NCBI GenBank assembly: GCA_013399015.1
Contig: VWZX01002298.1
Span: forward strand, 124,001 to 188,000
DNA length: 64,000 nt
Direction of reading: 5' to 3'
Source of the DNA: Galbula dea
Lineage: Eukaryota > Chordata > Aves > Piciformes > Galbulidae
The translations under genes and the position numbers were made by a program. The notes beneath the pieces are model-generated. The model saw only the letters and a list, made by a program, of their open reading frames with translations, made no database searches and was not told the origin of the DNA. This document shows, in pieces, positions 39,301-47,600 of the stretch; position 1 is the stretch's first letter, and the number at the start of each line of letters is the position of its first letter.

Positions 39301-40621
39301 TGTCAAATGCAGGTTTCAAGAACATCCTTAACCCAGGCATTTCATAACTTCCAAGCAGTTGGCTTTTGGCTTTAACACTTCATCGATCCTTTCCTAGGAA
39401 TAACTATTTCCACAAAATTCTAGGTGTATTCAGCAAGAATATATGCTTCCATTTCTCACAGGAATCTCTTAAAAGAAATGAAACACAGCTTTTATTAGAA
39501 AAGTGAAATCTTAGCTAACGCATTTGTTCCAAAGACTGTGGTTTGCTGCATCTTTTGTTCTGATGCTAGTGACAGTATTTTTCCAACCTGACATGATTAA
39601 AGTGTAGAGCTCTCTCTCAGGATGCTGTAAAGGCCCAAAGTGTTAATAGCTTCAAATGGGGAGCAGAAAATTGTGGGGGATAATTATTTCACTGCCCATT
39701 CAACATGACAGTAATGAGCCCCAGTGAAGGAAGTCCCTAAACTGCAGACTGCTAGAGGCAAAAAAAACCCAACAAAGCAAAAGATAAAGAGAGATCATGT
39801 TGTGGTTCATCTGATTTCTATATTCTTTTTCTAAAACATTTGACACTTTTGAAGATGTTATTGAAGTGAAAAGTTACTTATCTGATACAGCATAGGAATT
39901 CTTATTCTCTTACTATATACAGACACATATGTAAATATATAGAAAGAGATATATACTGTATAGGAAGTGAGCATAGGGAGTACTCAGAAGAATACAATTT
40001 TGATCCAGATCTTAGAGGATGTCAATCTGATGTGAGTAGATCAGAATAATACAGTCTGGCCCTGCTCAGCAAATCAATGCTACGTAGAACAAAAATCCTG
40101 TAGCCTTCTAGATGAACAAGAAGTAACTCCATTTGAGGGGAGAAAAGATATCCAAAATGCTTCCAAAGGGTCAAATGCCGACTATTATGACAGGAGAAAC
40201 CTGAGGTGATTTCCACAGTTCCATGGGGATGCTGTGTGCACTGGGCTTGGGAACCATGAGCTCAGCCATATTCAATACAGCTTTTGTGACAGTGGTTTCC
40301 TCTATGTTAGGTGGCCAGAGGATGTAAAAAACCAGCTCAACAGCTTTTGATCTTTGTTCTGGTTCAACAAAACTGAGTGACAGGAAGTAAGATTTTTCCT
40401 TGACTCATTCACTGACCTGCCCTTTTATCATTTTGGAAAGGAAGGAACATCTGAATGCAGTGCTGGACATCAAAGACTCTCTCAGCCGAGAAGACAGAGC
40501 TGCTCTCTTGAAGGCATTTCATGATAATTGCAGGGAATCAGAAACAGAAGCAAACTTGCTTTTTGCAGATATAGAAGTAAACCCTAGAAAATATGGACTC
40601 TGTGGCTGCCTCTGCTGTTAG
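18038..40621 (+). CDS. TNFAIP2: TNFAIP2 (M-Sec/B94), complete 11-coding-exon gene; span of start to stop codon
   Basis: Eleven exons join in frame: 18038-18323, 19961-20555, 22254-22371, 26728-26802, 28983-29083, 30148-30240, 31773-31905, 33210-33320, 34766-34921, 38855-38976 and 40441-40621. Every junction is AG/GT and every phase agrees. The sum is 1,971 nt, or 656 residues, close to the 654 I recall for human TNFAIP2. Residues 1-95 are Lys/Arg-rich. The rest is helical and Sec6-like (exocyst component 3 family). Family knowledge: TNFAIP2 is a cytoplasmic Sec6 relative that binds membrane phosphoinositide through its basic N-terminus, works with RalA and the exocyst in membrane protrusion and nanotube formation, and is induced by TNF and NF-kB. 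Paralogues EXOC3L4, EXOC3L2 and EXOC3L1 share the fold. Length and the basic start favour TNFAIP2, but a lineage-specific TNFAIP2-like copy cannot be excluded. The ten introns measure about 1.1-4.4 kb. Confidence 0.88.
18324..22253 (+). other. TNFAIP2 introns 1 and 2
   Basis: Intron 1 is 18324-19960 and intron 2 is 20556-22253. Neither shows a clear transposon. Open frames here (for example 18759-19313) lack compatible splice phases and domain content. Confidence 0.6.
19961..20555 (+). CDS. TNFAIP2: TNFAIP2 coding exon 2 (large Sec6-like exon)
   Basis: Encodes residues 96-293 and two bases of codon 294. The acceptor is TCTCTATTGCAG|AGG and the donor is AGAAG|GTATGT. The translation begins EETICGFIEQGKFFEACDHI and continues as amphipathic helices. 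A SLYMLLAERMW block and an ALKQHLSQLEMTFLPSLEHR block are typical of the N-terminal half of the Sec6/TNFAIP2 family. This is the largest and most diagnostic exon of the gene. Without splicing the frame stops two codons past the donor, which supports the exon end chosen. Confidence 0.9.
22254..22371 (+). CDS. TNFAIP2: TNFAIP2 coding exon 3 (boundaries less certain)
   Basis: Encodes about residues 294-333. The acceptor TCTCTGTCCACAG|TGG completes the AG carried from exon 2, and the donor CCCGG|GTAAGA ends on a codon boundary that exon 4 needs. The second half, reading WIIWKTEEKLLAVAR, fits the family pattern of a tryptophan followed by an acidic-basic helix before the next exon. The first half (SGSQMCVRPGQIPQHSLSPG) is Pro/Gly-rich and not recognisable. 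A second in-frame acceptor at 22298 would shorten the exon by 45 nt (15 residues) and keep the frame. I prefer 22254 for its better pyrimidine tract. Confidence 0.6.
23258..23268 (+). promoter_or_regulatory. NF-kB-like motif in intron 3
   Basis: GGGGAAATTCC matches the kB consensus GGGRNNYYCC. It lies in intron 3 of TNFAIP2, a gene family member known to respond to TNF. Motif match only. Confidence 0.25.
24132..24577 (+). mobile_element. CR1 LINE 3' fragment in TNFAIP2 intron 3
   Basis: Follows the CR1 3' region in plus orientation. GGTCCAGAGGAGGGCCAC leads to GACCTGAAGAGGAGAAGGCT, then CCCAAAGAGGTGGTAGATGC and GGACTAGATGACCTTTAAAG, ending TATTCTATGATTCC. About 445 bases, moderately diverged. 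Confidence 0.9.
26231..26242 (+). promoter_or_regulatory. Palindromic NF-kB-like motif in intron 3
   Basis: GGGAAATTTCCC is a perfect palindrome that contains a kB-type core, about 490 bases before exon 4. Motif match only. Confidence 0.25.
26728..26802 (+). CDS. TNFAIP2: TNFAIP2 coding exon 4
   Basis: Twenty-five whole codons (residues 334-358), phase 0 at both ends. The acceptor TTTTAATATTTAG|AAG and donor ATTCAG|GTAAAC are good. The peptide KEIEKALKEAFDIGK continues the helix begun in exon 3 and links it to exon 5. Introns of 4.36 kb and 2.18 kb flank it. Confidence 0.85.
28983..29083 (+). CDS. TNFAIP2: TNFAIP2 coding exon 5
   Basis: Encodes residues 359-391 plus two bases. The acceptor is AAATCCACAG|ACA and the donor is GAGAG|GTAGGA. 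The peptide TLTEKREAALRVNKSLSEKV followed by EAVCLEEFLRFLE is a strongly helical Sec6-family segment. Reading through the donor meets TAG at once, so the splice site marks the real end. Confidence 0.87.
29931..29964. repeat. TGTCCTCTCC tandem repeat in intron 5
   Basis: Three consecutive imperfect copies of a TGTCCTCTCC unit, pyrimidine-rich on the plus strand. Confidence 0.65.
30148..30240 (+). CDS. TNFAIP2: TNFAIP2 coding exon 6
   Basis: Ninety-three bases, phase 2 on entry and exit. The acceptor TGTTTTAATTTAG|C completes a Ser codon. The donor CCTCAG|GTTAGA leaves AG for an Arg codon. The translation YENEVRSFLQLNGCTGICNS then LQILENCFILR is a helix pair. It is too short to be seen as an open frame on its own, and is supported by phase and splice signals. 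Confidence 0.83.
30537..30689 (-). mobile_element. tRNA-Glu-headed, CR1-tailed SINE-like element in intron 6
   Basis: On the minus strand the first about 72 bases (30689-30618) match tRNA-Glu(CTC). A box A (TGGCCTAGTGG), the GGTTAGGATT D-arm, CTCTCAC anticodon loop, a box B relic (GGTTTAATTCC) and TGGTCAGGGAA end are visible. A linker of about 15 bases follows, then a CR1 3' end (TTGGACTAGATGATC, AGGTCCTTTCCAACC, ATTCTGTGATTCTGTGA). The acceptor stem no longer pairs, so it is not a working tRNA gene. The build, an RNA polymerase III head joined to a LINE tail, is that of a SINE moved by CR1. Confidence 0.75.
30618..30689 (-). pseudogene. tRNA-Glu(CTC)-derived head of the SINE-like element
   Basis: Recognisable tRNA-Glu sequence with the CTC anticodon kept but with a broken acceptor stem, a weakened anticodon stem and CG-to-TA decay in box B. 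It is better seen as part of the retroposon than as an independent tRNA pseudogene. Confidence 0.65.
31773..31905 (+). CDS. TNFAIP2: TNFAIP2 coding exon 7
   Basis: Encodes residues 423-467. The acceptor has a long T tract ending AACAG|G, and the donor is GTCAAG|GTATGG. The translation includes VNGFLDRMQDEIMEHFLQTV, an amphipathic helix of the Sec6 fold. The exit phase is 0, matching exon 8. Confidence 0.85.
32596..32676 (+). mobile_element. Short CR1 3' tail in intron 7
   Basis: GGAGTCCCTGCCTGTGGCAG leads to GATCTTTAAGGTCCCTTCC, ACCTGAGCTATTCTATGATT and CTGTG. Strongly 5'-truncated CR1. Confidence 0.85.
33210..33320 (+). CDS. TNFAIP2: TNFAIP2 coding exon 8
   Basis: Thirty-seven whole codons (residues 468-504). 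The acceptor CTCCTTTTTCCTCAG|GGA has a strong pyrimidine tract and the donor TATGAG|GTAAGA is near consensus. The peptide GTLKEHFKKCDSDFDHILES is followed by a Lys-rich end (FGKKKTDTYE). Confidence 0.88.
34766..34921 (+). CDS. TNFAIP2: TNFAIP2 coding exon 9
   Basis: Fifty-two whole codons (residues 505-556). The acceptor is TGGAACAG|GCC and the donor is TGCTTG|GTAAGT. The block VNGIIITEYVQALLTTCRK, then a basic QRRR and KVEEDHRMLQTIFKECL, is characteristic of the C-terminal half of Sec6/TNFAIP2 proteins (a hydrophobic EYV helix followed by a charged helix). Confidence 0.9.
35515..35826 (+). mobile_element. CR1 LINE 3' fragment in intron 9 (first of a tail-to-tail pair)
   Basis: Plus-strand CR1 3' region: GACAAGTGACAGGACTAGAG, ATATTAGGAAGAATTTCTTT, GGCTGCCCAGAGAGGTGGTG, GGTTGGACTAGATGATCTTG, ending in ATTCTGTGATTCTGTGTGATT. 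It is little diverged and nearly identical at its 3' end to the fragment at 40714-40799. Confidence 0.9.
35843..36390 (-). mobile_element. CR1 LINE 3' fragment in intron 9 (second of a tail-to-tail pair)
   Basis: Begins AGAATCATAGAAT (reverse-complement CR1 tail). It runs through GACCACCTCCCTGGGA, CCCAACCACCCTCTGGGTGA and TCTCCTCTTCTCCAGGCTGA to GCAGAGCACAGCAGGACAAT. It is about 550 bases and lies only some 17 bases from the preceding opposite-strand CR1. It belongs to a different, more diverged subfamily. Confidence 0.9.
36391..38854 (+). other. Rest of TNFAIP2 intron 9
   Basis: Unique non-coding sequence with no clear transposon. Open frames here are short and do not fit the gene's phases. 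Confidence 0.55.
38855..38976 (+). CDS. TNFAIP2: TNFAIP2 coding exon 10
   Basis: Encodes residues 557-596 plus two bases. The acceptor is TTTTCTCCCCAG|GGT and the donor is CTAAG|GTAAGA. The peptide runs HFKDPIKAILELIQTSDAEG, then MKIALLPILKEFPDLR, the penultimate helices of the family. The carried AG completes an Arg codon with exon 11. Confidence 0.9.
39040..39066 (+). mobile_element. Possible CR1 tail remnant in intron 10
   Basis: TTCTATGCTTCTATGATTCT followed by ATGATA resembles the terminal octamer repeats of CR1. Too short for certainty. Confidence 0.35.
40441..40621 (+). CDS. TNFAIP2: TNFAIP2 coding exon 11 with stop codon
   Basis: Encodes residues 597-656 and a TAG stop at 40619-40621. 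The acceptor ATCATTTTGGAAAG|G is purine-rich at its end, but the phase fits. The peptide KEHLNAVLDIKDSLSREDRA and the following ALLKAFHD helix close the Sec6-like domain. The last ten residues, KYGLCGCLCC, hold four cysteines in six positions, which suggests S-acylation or another lipid attachment. Confidence 0.88.
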
Positions 40622-41616
40622 CAAAGGTAGGGGTGTGTGTGTGTGCAAGCATGCTTTTGTGTAACACGTGCATCTGCACAGGCATAGGCATTCCTGCTTA
40701 CAGGGAGGTGGACGGATAAGAGTAGTGTAGGGCTATCGGTTGGACTAGATGATCTTGAGGGTCCTTTCCAACCGTAATGATTCTGTGATTCTGTGATTCA
40801 CAACCTCCCTGATACCCTTGTTGCTGTATATGCTGGTTCTGCTTCCCTCTCTTTACCTGCAAAGTTCCATGTCATGAAGCAACGTGTTGTAGATAGTACG
40901 AGGTGCTGAATGCTTAGATGTGTGAGTCAGGTTACAGCAGGGACAAAGGAGAAGACAAGGCTCTTCCTCCCTATCCTTCACTCCCATCTGTGTCCCTGCA
41001 GCAAGGTCTTTCCACAGCATTACTTCCCTCCCAGCATGGATAGAATAACCCAGGCAAGCACTGCTGCCTCCTGGTAGAATCTGCTGTGGGATTTTCTTCT
41101 CCCTGGTCCTGCTTCCCTGGTGCTGACTGGAGGTATACATGAACCCCACTACTGCCCCCTCCACGAGAGCTATCTTAATTAAAATGGGGTTGGCCTTGTT
41201 GAGGCGACTGTGCCTGCTGGCAGCAGCAGCTGGTGGCAGAAGGGAGGAGGGATAAAAATCAGAGGGATGACTGTCACTGTAAGGTCTTAAATCCCCTGGC
41301 CTGAATTGCTAGGGCTCATCTGGAGCACCTGCAATCTCCTTCCAGTTTCCCAAGGGATTCCTTTGCAGCCACAGATTGGGGCTTTTTTTCTTTTTTTTTT
41401 CCTTTGGGGGGTGGGGGGAGGTGGGAGTGGCTGAGGGAGGATAAGCTGCAACAGATTTTTGAAACTAAGCAGGTCCTTATGGTTTAAAAATACTTCTTAG
41501 TGGAGAACATGCAGCTGTTCACTTTAAATAATCTGCAACTTCTTTTTAGTCCAAATCTGTTCAACTCAGAGCCAGAGATTTTTGGTTTATCTTTGCCAGG
41601 CCAGAGCCCTTAGCTA
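40622..41616 (+). other. Presumed TNFAIP2 3' UTR and downstream flank
   Basis: Non-coding sequence after the stop codon. It holds a short GT run near 40633, a CR1 3' fragment at 40714-40799, and a possible ATTAAA polyadenylation signal at 41178-41183. T-rich and G-rich runs follow at 41385-41425. The true 3' end cannot be set from sequence alone. Confidence 0.35.
40714..40799 (+). mobile_element. Young CR1 3' fragment just after the TNFAIP2 stop codon
   Basis: About 85 bases ending GTAATGATTCTGTGATTCTG. It differs from the matching part of the intron 9 CR1 (from about 35735) at about two positions, so both come from one recent subfamily. It lies about 93 bases past the stop and is probably transcribed within the 3' UTR. 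Confidence 0.88.
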
Positions 41617-41728
41617 TCACAGAATCACAGAATTATTAAGGTTATTAAGGTTGGAAGAGACCTCCAAGATGACTAAGTCCACCTATCACCACCATACCAC
41701 TAAACCATGTCCCTAAGTACCAGAAACA
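41617..41728 (-). mobile_element. CR1 3' fragment
   Basis: Starts ATCACAGAATCACAGAATTA, then GGTTGGAAGAGACCTCCAAG and the CACTAAACCATGTCCCTAAG block. The TTATTAAGG motif near its start is duplicated. Confidence 0.88.
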
Positions 41729-44207
41729 GTCCCCCTCAGTTAATGTTTACAGATTGTCACTGGTCACCTTCTCTTGGATAAACTGACTAAACCCAGTATC
41801 TCAGACTGAGAAGCACAGTCCCTTTCCATCTCCTCCTCTGGTGTCACCATTTATTTATAGTTCCCCATGGTAACAGATCAGGGATGAGCTACACAGGGCT
41901 CTGACCTGGGGCCTCCAGGCACAAGTAGACAGCAGGCTACCCTGCTAGCAGGGAGAGAAAGCAATTAGAGTGACAATTAGTAAGCACACAGACATTCCCT
42001 TCTTAATGAAAACTCATTCTGACATAATGAACTGGCTGTCAGTCACCCACTTTTATACCCTCCTTTAAAGAAATTACCCATGGTATCACCTTTGCCATGG
42101 AGAAAAAGATATTCAGGAACATGTTTTTAGAGCATTGCCAGTCACTTAAAACCTCCTATTTGCTGGGTAAATGGGCTCCCAAATCCCAGAAGACCTGGCT
42201 GAATCTGCGGTGCAATGCAAGCACATGTGTAGCACAGGTTGGTAGCCTCACACAAGCTCAGGAGTAGCAGTAATAGTGAAATCAGTTATAGGGTGAGCTC
42301 AAAAGAAGGTCACCTTCCTCCTTCCACCCCAGCCCTGCGAGTTTGCTGCCATGCTCTTGGCTATGACCTGTAGGTACATTGAGAATCATATGCTTTCTCC
42401 CAGAGAGGGACACAGTAGTTGCACATATTTGCTCCTTCTGTATATGGAGGTGGGAGGACTCTGGTTGTTTCATGTTAGCATGAAATGAGCTCCCAGAAGA
42501 GAAGCAAACAGGTTTGGCTAGGGTGAGGAGGGAGCAGCAGGGATGCTGCACATGACCATGTGCCCATGGATTGCATTAGTCAGAGTAACTCAGGAACTGG
42601 AGATTTCAGCAGGTGAATGTTGACAGAGCTTCATGCAAAAGTCTCAGCACAGGACAAGTGTTTTTGCTGTTTGAGTCTTGTATGTGTTCTGATGAGTGCT
42701 GCTTAATTACCCAGTGTTTTTCTTGCTTTCCTTCAGGCCTCCTGTGAGAAACACGAGGTCTCACTCCTACATGGCAGCATCTGTAATCACAGCTTCTTGA
42801 AATCTTCAGGGACCTGTGCAGCTGGATACATGAAGAAGTCTGACAGCTATGGAAGACACAATTCCTACACTTTTGCACAAAACCCACATGGCCCAAATCC
42901 TAATCTTTTATGCAAAGTCCGGACAGCAGATGAATGGGAGGTAGCAGAAAGACATTTGAAATTGCCTAGAGATTGCAGCTTAGCTGAGTCCTGGTGATTA
43001 TTCCCAGGATGTGGTATGATGTTGTGTGGAGGAGAAGAAAGGTTCTCCCTCACCAAATTTCTCTGATGCCATCCGTTGTTTCATGCAATCTCAGAGGAAA
43101 CCAGGAACTGCTGCACCACATGGTGTCCAAGCAGGTGACATAGGATTCAAACTTCCCCCAGGGACCCAGGACCCTCTCTAAGGGAATCCTGGCTGGCCCT
43201 GTTGCTGGCGTTGCCTGGATCCACCCCCCCAAAGCCTGACTTGCACCAGAAAGGGTACAGACAGATACCTGTTCCCTTGCTCCCCACACAAGAAGGCTGT
43301 GACCCCCATTGGGGACAGCCTGCCGTGGCACTGGTGATGGGACTGGGACCTTTTCCTAAATGAGTTTTACAGCTGGCTCTGGAGCAGAGTCTTGCAGTCA
43401 TTTTTTTACCTCAGTTACTGGAAATTTCCTTTTAGAGAGGGAGGAGAAAGCCTCATGGGAGGCAGTCAGTGAAAGGAGTTGTTTGTCCCAGCCTCTGGGC
43501 AAGGTCTGTGCTGTTTTCAGATGTAAATAAGCATTTCCGCCGGGAAAACACTGACTTTTCTTCCCAGTTATCTATGGACTGGTCACAGTCTCCAAACTGG
43601 ATTTGGTTCAAAGCTCTCCTTTGCTATTGTGTTAATATAGGCCATCACTGCTCCTCTCTGGCCATGTAAATAAGAAAAAAAGCTCAACTGCCTCAGACGT
43701 ACCAGTGTTTTTCTGAGTGGCCATTCTCCCTCGAATCCGATTCCCTAACAGGAAAAGGGCAAATTTGTATGTAACCAGTCGGTGTTTGAGGAGGATACCA
43801 CCCAGGCTGGGCCCTTGGACCCTGGGAAAGTGCAAACTCAGGTGGGTGCTGTCATGCTCTGAAGTGGTGTAATATCACGCCAGGGACATGGTTATGCTGT
43901 ATCAGTGGCAGCTTGACTACCCAGAGCCCTTGCTGCAGGTGGGGTCCTGTGAACTTACCAGGAGCCAGACAGGTTTATAATTGTCATGAGCTTTGCTCCT
44001 GGCACAGTGCTGAGTGTGGGGCGAGTGACAGAGAAGTTGGAAGAAACAGGTTGCTTCATCCCCAGGGACTCATCTATGGACTTTCAGGACACCATGAAAC
44101 CTTGGCATTGTTATGCTCTGTCCCTCACATCATTAAAGGGCAGTGAGACTGCCCTGTGACCTCCTCACACTTCCTGATGGCACATCTGCTTCTAAGGCCC
44201 AACTCCT
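41729..44207. other. Non-coding DNA, no gene seen
   Basis: Unique sequence with only short open frames on both strands. No domain or splice-supported exon recognised. Confidence 0.5.
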
Positions 44208-44640
44208 CACAGAATCATGGAGTCATCAAGCTTGGAAGAGACCTGTAAGATCATGAAGTCCAGCAGTCAACTTATTACCACCATATCAACAAACCATGTC
44301 CCTAAGTACCACATCTATATGCTTTTTGACACCTCCAGGCATGTCAACACCACCACTTCCCTGGGCTACCTGCTCCAATGTCTAACAACTCTTTCAGTGA
44401 AGATTTTTTTCCTAATATCCATTCTAAACCTACCATGGTTCAACTTGAGGCCATTTCCTCTTGTCCTTTCACTGGTAACCTGGGAGAAGAAGCTGACCGC
44501 CATCTCACTCCAACATCTGTTCAGGTAGCTGTAGAGAGACATAAGGTCTCCCCTGAGCCTCCCTCAGACTAAACAACCCCAGTTCCCTCAGCCACTCCAC
44601 ATAAGACTCATTCTCCAGATAGCTGTCCACTGAAGCTTTG
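44208..44640 (-). mobile_element. CR1 LINE 3' fragment
   Basis: Starts CACAGAATCATGGAGTCATC. It continues through AAGCTTGGAAGAGACC, AAACCATGTCCCTAAGTACC, GGCCATTTCCTCTTGTCCTT and CTCAGCCACTCCACATAAGA. About 430 bases. The open frame across it on the plus strand is antisense CR1, not a gene. Confidence 0.9.
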
Positions 44641-47600
44641 GTGACACCTTTCCTGAGACACAGGGAGGCTGGGGGAGCTGATGGACCTGCAGCCTGGCAG
44701 AGTGAACATGGATCAGGCTGTTGGGCTGGGTGGATGCCTGCCCTCCAGTGGGTGCCAGCTTTGCCAGCATGTTGGGCCAGTCACCCTTCATCCCACCTAA
44801 TTGCATGTTTTTTTCAAGGACCTGACTGTGACAGCAGGGGCAGAGTCAGCCTCTGCTGATAGGCATTTCAAGCAACAAGCCTTCCAGAAAAAATAAATAA
44901 AAAACCCTCTGACATTTTGATCATGATCAGGCTAAAAATAATCCCACAGCATGTGGATGGCTCCTGCCACGTACATGGTTATGTCTATGTATGTCCCTGC
45001 CATTTGACATTTGCAGTCTGATAAGGGTGGACTCTGCTTGCAAACAGTGGCTGGGAGCTCTGGGGGGTGCTGGGCTTGCCACTACTGACCCTGTGGGTGG
45101 GATAGGTGAGGACAGACCCTGTGCCATCATGATGTCCTCACTGGGTGGGCAGGGGATGGGCAGCATCTTCTGCTCTGTGTGTGTGTGGAAAGCACAACTT
45201 TCAATAAGGTTTCTTAGCAGAAAGATTCTGCACCCTGTGTGTATGATGCAGTCGTGGAGAAAACAAAGACTTGAATTTGTCCTTGAGGTTTAGTGCTGGC
45301 AGCAAGGTTTCCAGAGCTGGAGGGCTCAGGGACACTGACTGTGGTGGGCATGGGGGAATAACGGGGAGAGGCTGCCTGGAGTGGAGGCAGATGGTGTGGG
45401 AGGGATGTCCTCGGCCACCCGCAAGTTGCCTGGGGAGAGCAGATGGTGTGTGGGGAGGCTTCCGGTGGCTTCCCAGGAGGGGAGGTGGTGACAGGGGAAT
45501 GCTGTGTTGCTCCCTGGGGCTATGTGGGGTGATCAGGGAGGGGAGGAAAAGCTGTGGGGAAGGAGGATGAGAGATTTCCCTTGTTTGGGAGGATTTTAAC
45601 CCACTCTGCTGTGTGCCCTGATCTGCTCAAGTGGCCCAGCCTCCTCCTTTCTTGCCTTCACCCTAGACTGGAGTTAAAGCGCTCAGGTGGGATTTGTGCT
45701 GCTCTCTGCAGAGGCCCGGGAAACAGGGTCACACTTAGGATACTTTTGCAGGATTATCTTGTGGCCTAGGGATGTGGGCAGTGGCAGCACTGCCATTGTC
45801 ATCAGCTTGCCAGGGCCACCACGGAGCCATGCTGAGCATCTCCCACTTGCCCTTCTGTCCAGCAGCTCCATTGCTGTGAGCAGGACAGGGTTGTTTGGAG
45901 TTCAGCAAAAAGAGGCTCCCTGCACAAAGACCCTCTCCCACTCCCTCTGCACTCAAGGTTTCACAGTGATCACCTTGGCTCCAGGGTCATGCTGCTGCCG
46001 TGCTCACCCATCACTTGGGTGTGACAGTCCCGGGGATGTGGACAGCAGTGAGTGACCTGTTGCTCTTGATTGTTTGATGCTCTGGCTTATTTTGGGAGCT
46101 GCTCTGTGTTCATCACCTCTCTGGCTTTGCTTCGGGTTGATGGGTTATGTGGTGAGCAACGATTTGTCACCCATGGCTCCCACACTGCTTGGGGCTGGGG
46201 TCTGTCTGGCCACTTTGAAGTGCTGTGTGCTGCAGAGCCTTGCCAGCTAGACCTGTCATTTGAGCTCCTGTCTTCAAGGGTCACATTCAGTGTTCAGTGC
46301 TGAAGACAGTGGAAAACAGATGCTCTTTAATTATCCTGCAAGGTGTGAGGAAAGACAAGACATTTGCTGCACTTCTCCAGTTTACTTGCAAAGGATGAGT
46401 AACAGTGAAGGGAGGGTTTGATGATGAAAAACTGGGTAACACTGAGGATTGGGACATGCTGAGAGCTCTGTTGGATAGCAAATGTGCACAGGGAGAATCA
46501 ATCCCTAAAGCAGTAATACCTCAGAGAGGGCAAGCCACTTGCTGATTGCAAAATGATGGAGTAAATTGAGTTTTATCCCCTTTCCTCCCTGCTCCCAAGG
46601 GGAGCCTGTCAGTGCTGGGAAACTCCTACATTGATCCCAATATAAACCAGAAGAAATTTCACCCACCTTTAAGGCTTTCCTCTTCAGTCTCAGGAGTTGT
46701 GGAGCAATGCCTGACCCACGAGTGGGGAAAGGTGCACTTGTAGGATTGGCAGCATGACAAAAGCCACCTCATGTAATTCCCCATGGTGAAAGACCCCAGT
46801 ACATTGCTGAAGGTTTGATTTTAGGGTTTAAATGCCTGTCTTTAGCTCAGGACTCCATGGTCTGTGTCGGGAGGAAGAGGAAAAGGCACTGGCATGTGCC
46901 TCAGCACCAAGGGCTCTGCACCAAGGGCTGGGCTGTGTTCCTTCAGTTTCCTCGTTTTCCCCTGGGGACATGCAGGACTGGGAAGGATACACACCTGGTG
47001 CCATCTAGTGGCACTGGGACTTGGAAATGTCCTTGGCTCTTGTGTTATTATTATGGTGTGTTACAGGGATATATGTCTGTGTGATATATCAATCTTGTGT
47101 ACTGTGAGTGGCCCATTACCACGGTGTGAGACTTGCTGGAAAACATTAGGCATTCTGATGTAAAGTAGGATACACAGATCATGTAGATATTTCTTCCAGC
47201 CAAATAATTGGCAGTTTTGTGGGAAGATTATGAAAGAAAGCGATGATCAGGATTGTCAGGATGTGTCCTGTGCTTTATAAAACCAGCTGAAGCTTGTGAG
47301 TGCACAGAGGAGAAGTCAGGACACTGTGCTGCAGAGCTAGGACACAAGGAACTGATTTCTCTCCTCCTCTCAGCAGTCAAGGTTCCTACTGTGGTGAAGG
47401 TCTTTAGGATAATGGTTTAGTTGGCTTAATCTGACCTTCAGCCATATTAGCACCAGAAGATGGGTTCCTGCCCTCACCCCTGGGTGCCTCCCCACCTCTT
47501 CCATTGCATTGGCTCTAAGGGTCAGCTCCACTTCTGTGACAACAAATTAACAGACAAAATAAATCGTTCTGCCTCTCTACTTCTCATCGGCTCTAGGACA

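Noticed and set aside
44217..44528. 103-codon plus-strand open frame
   Set aside because: It is the antisense strand of a CR1 3' fragment.
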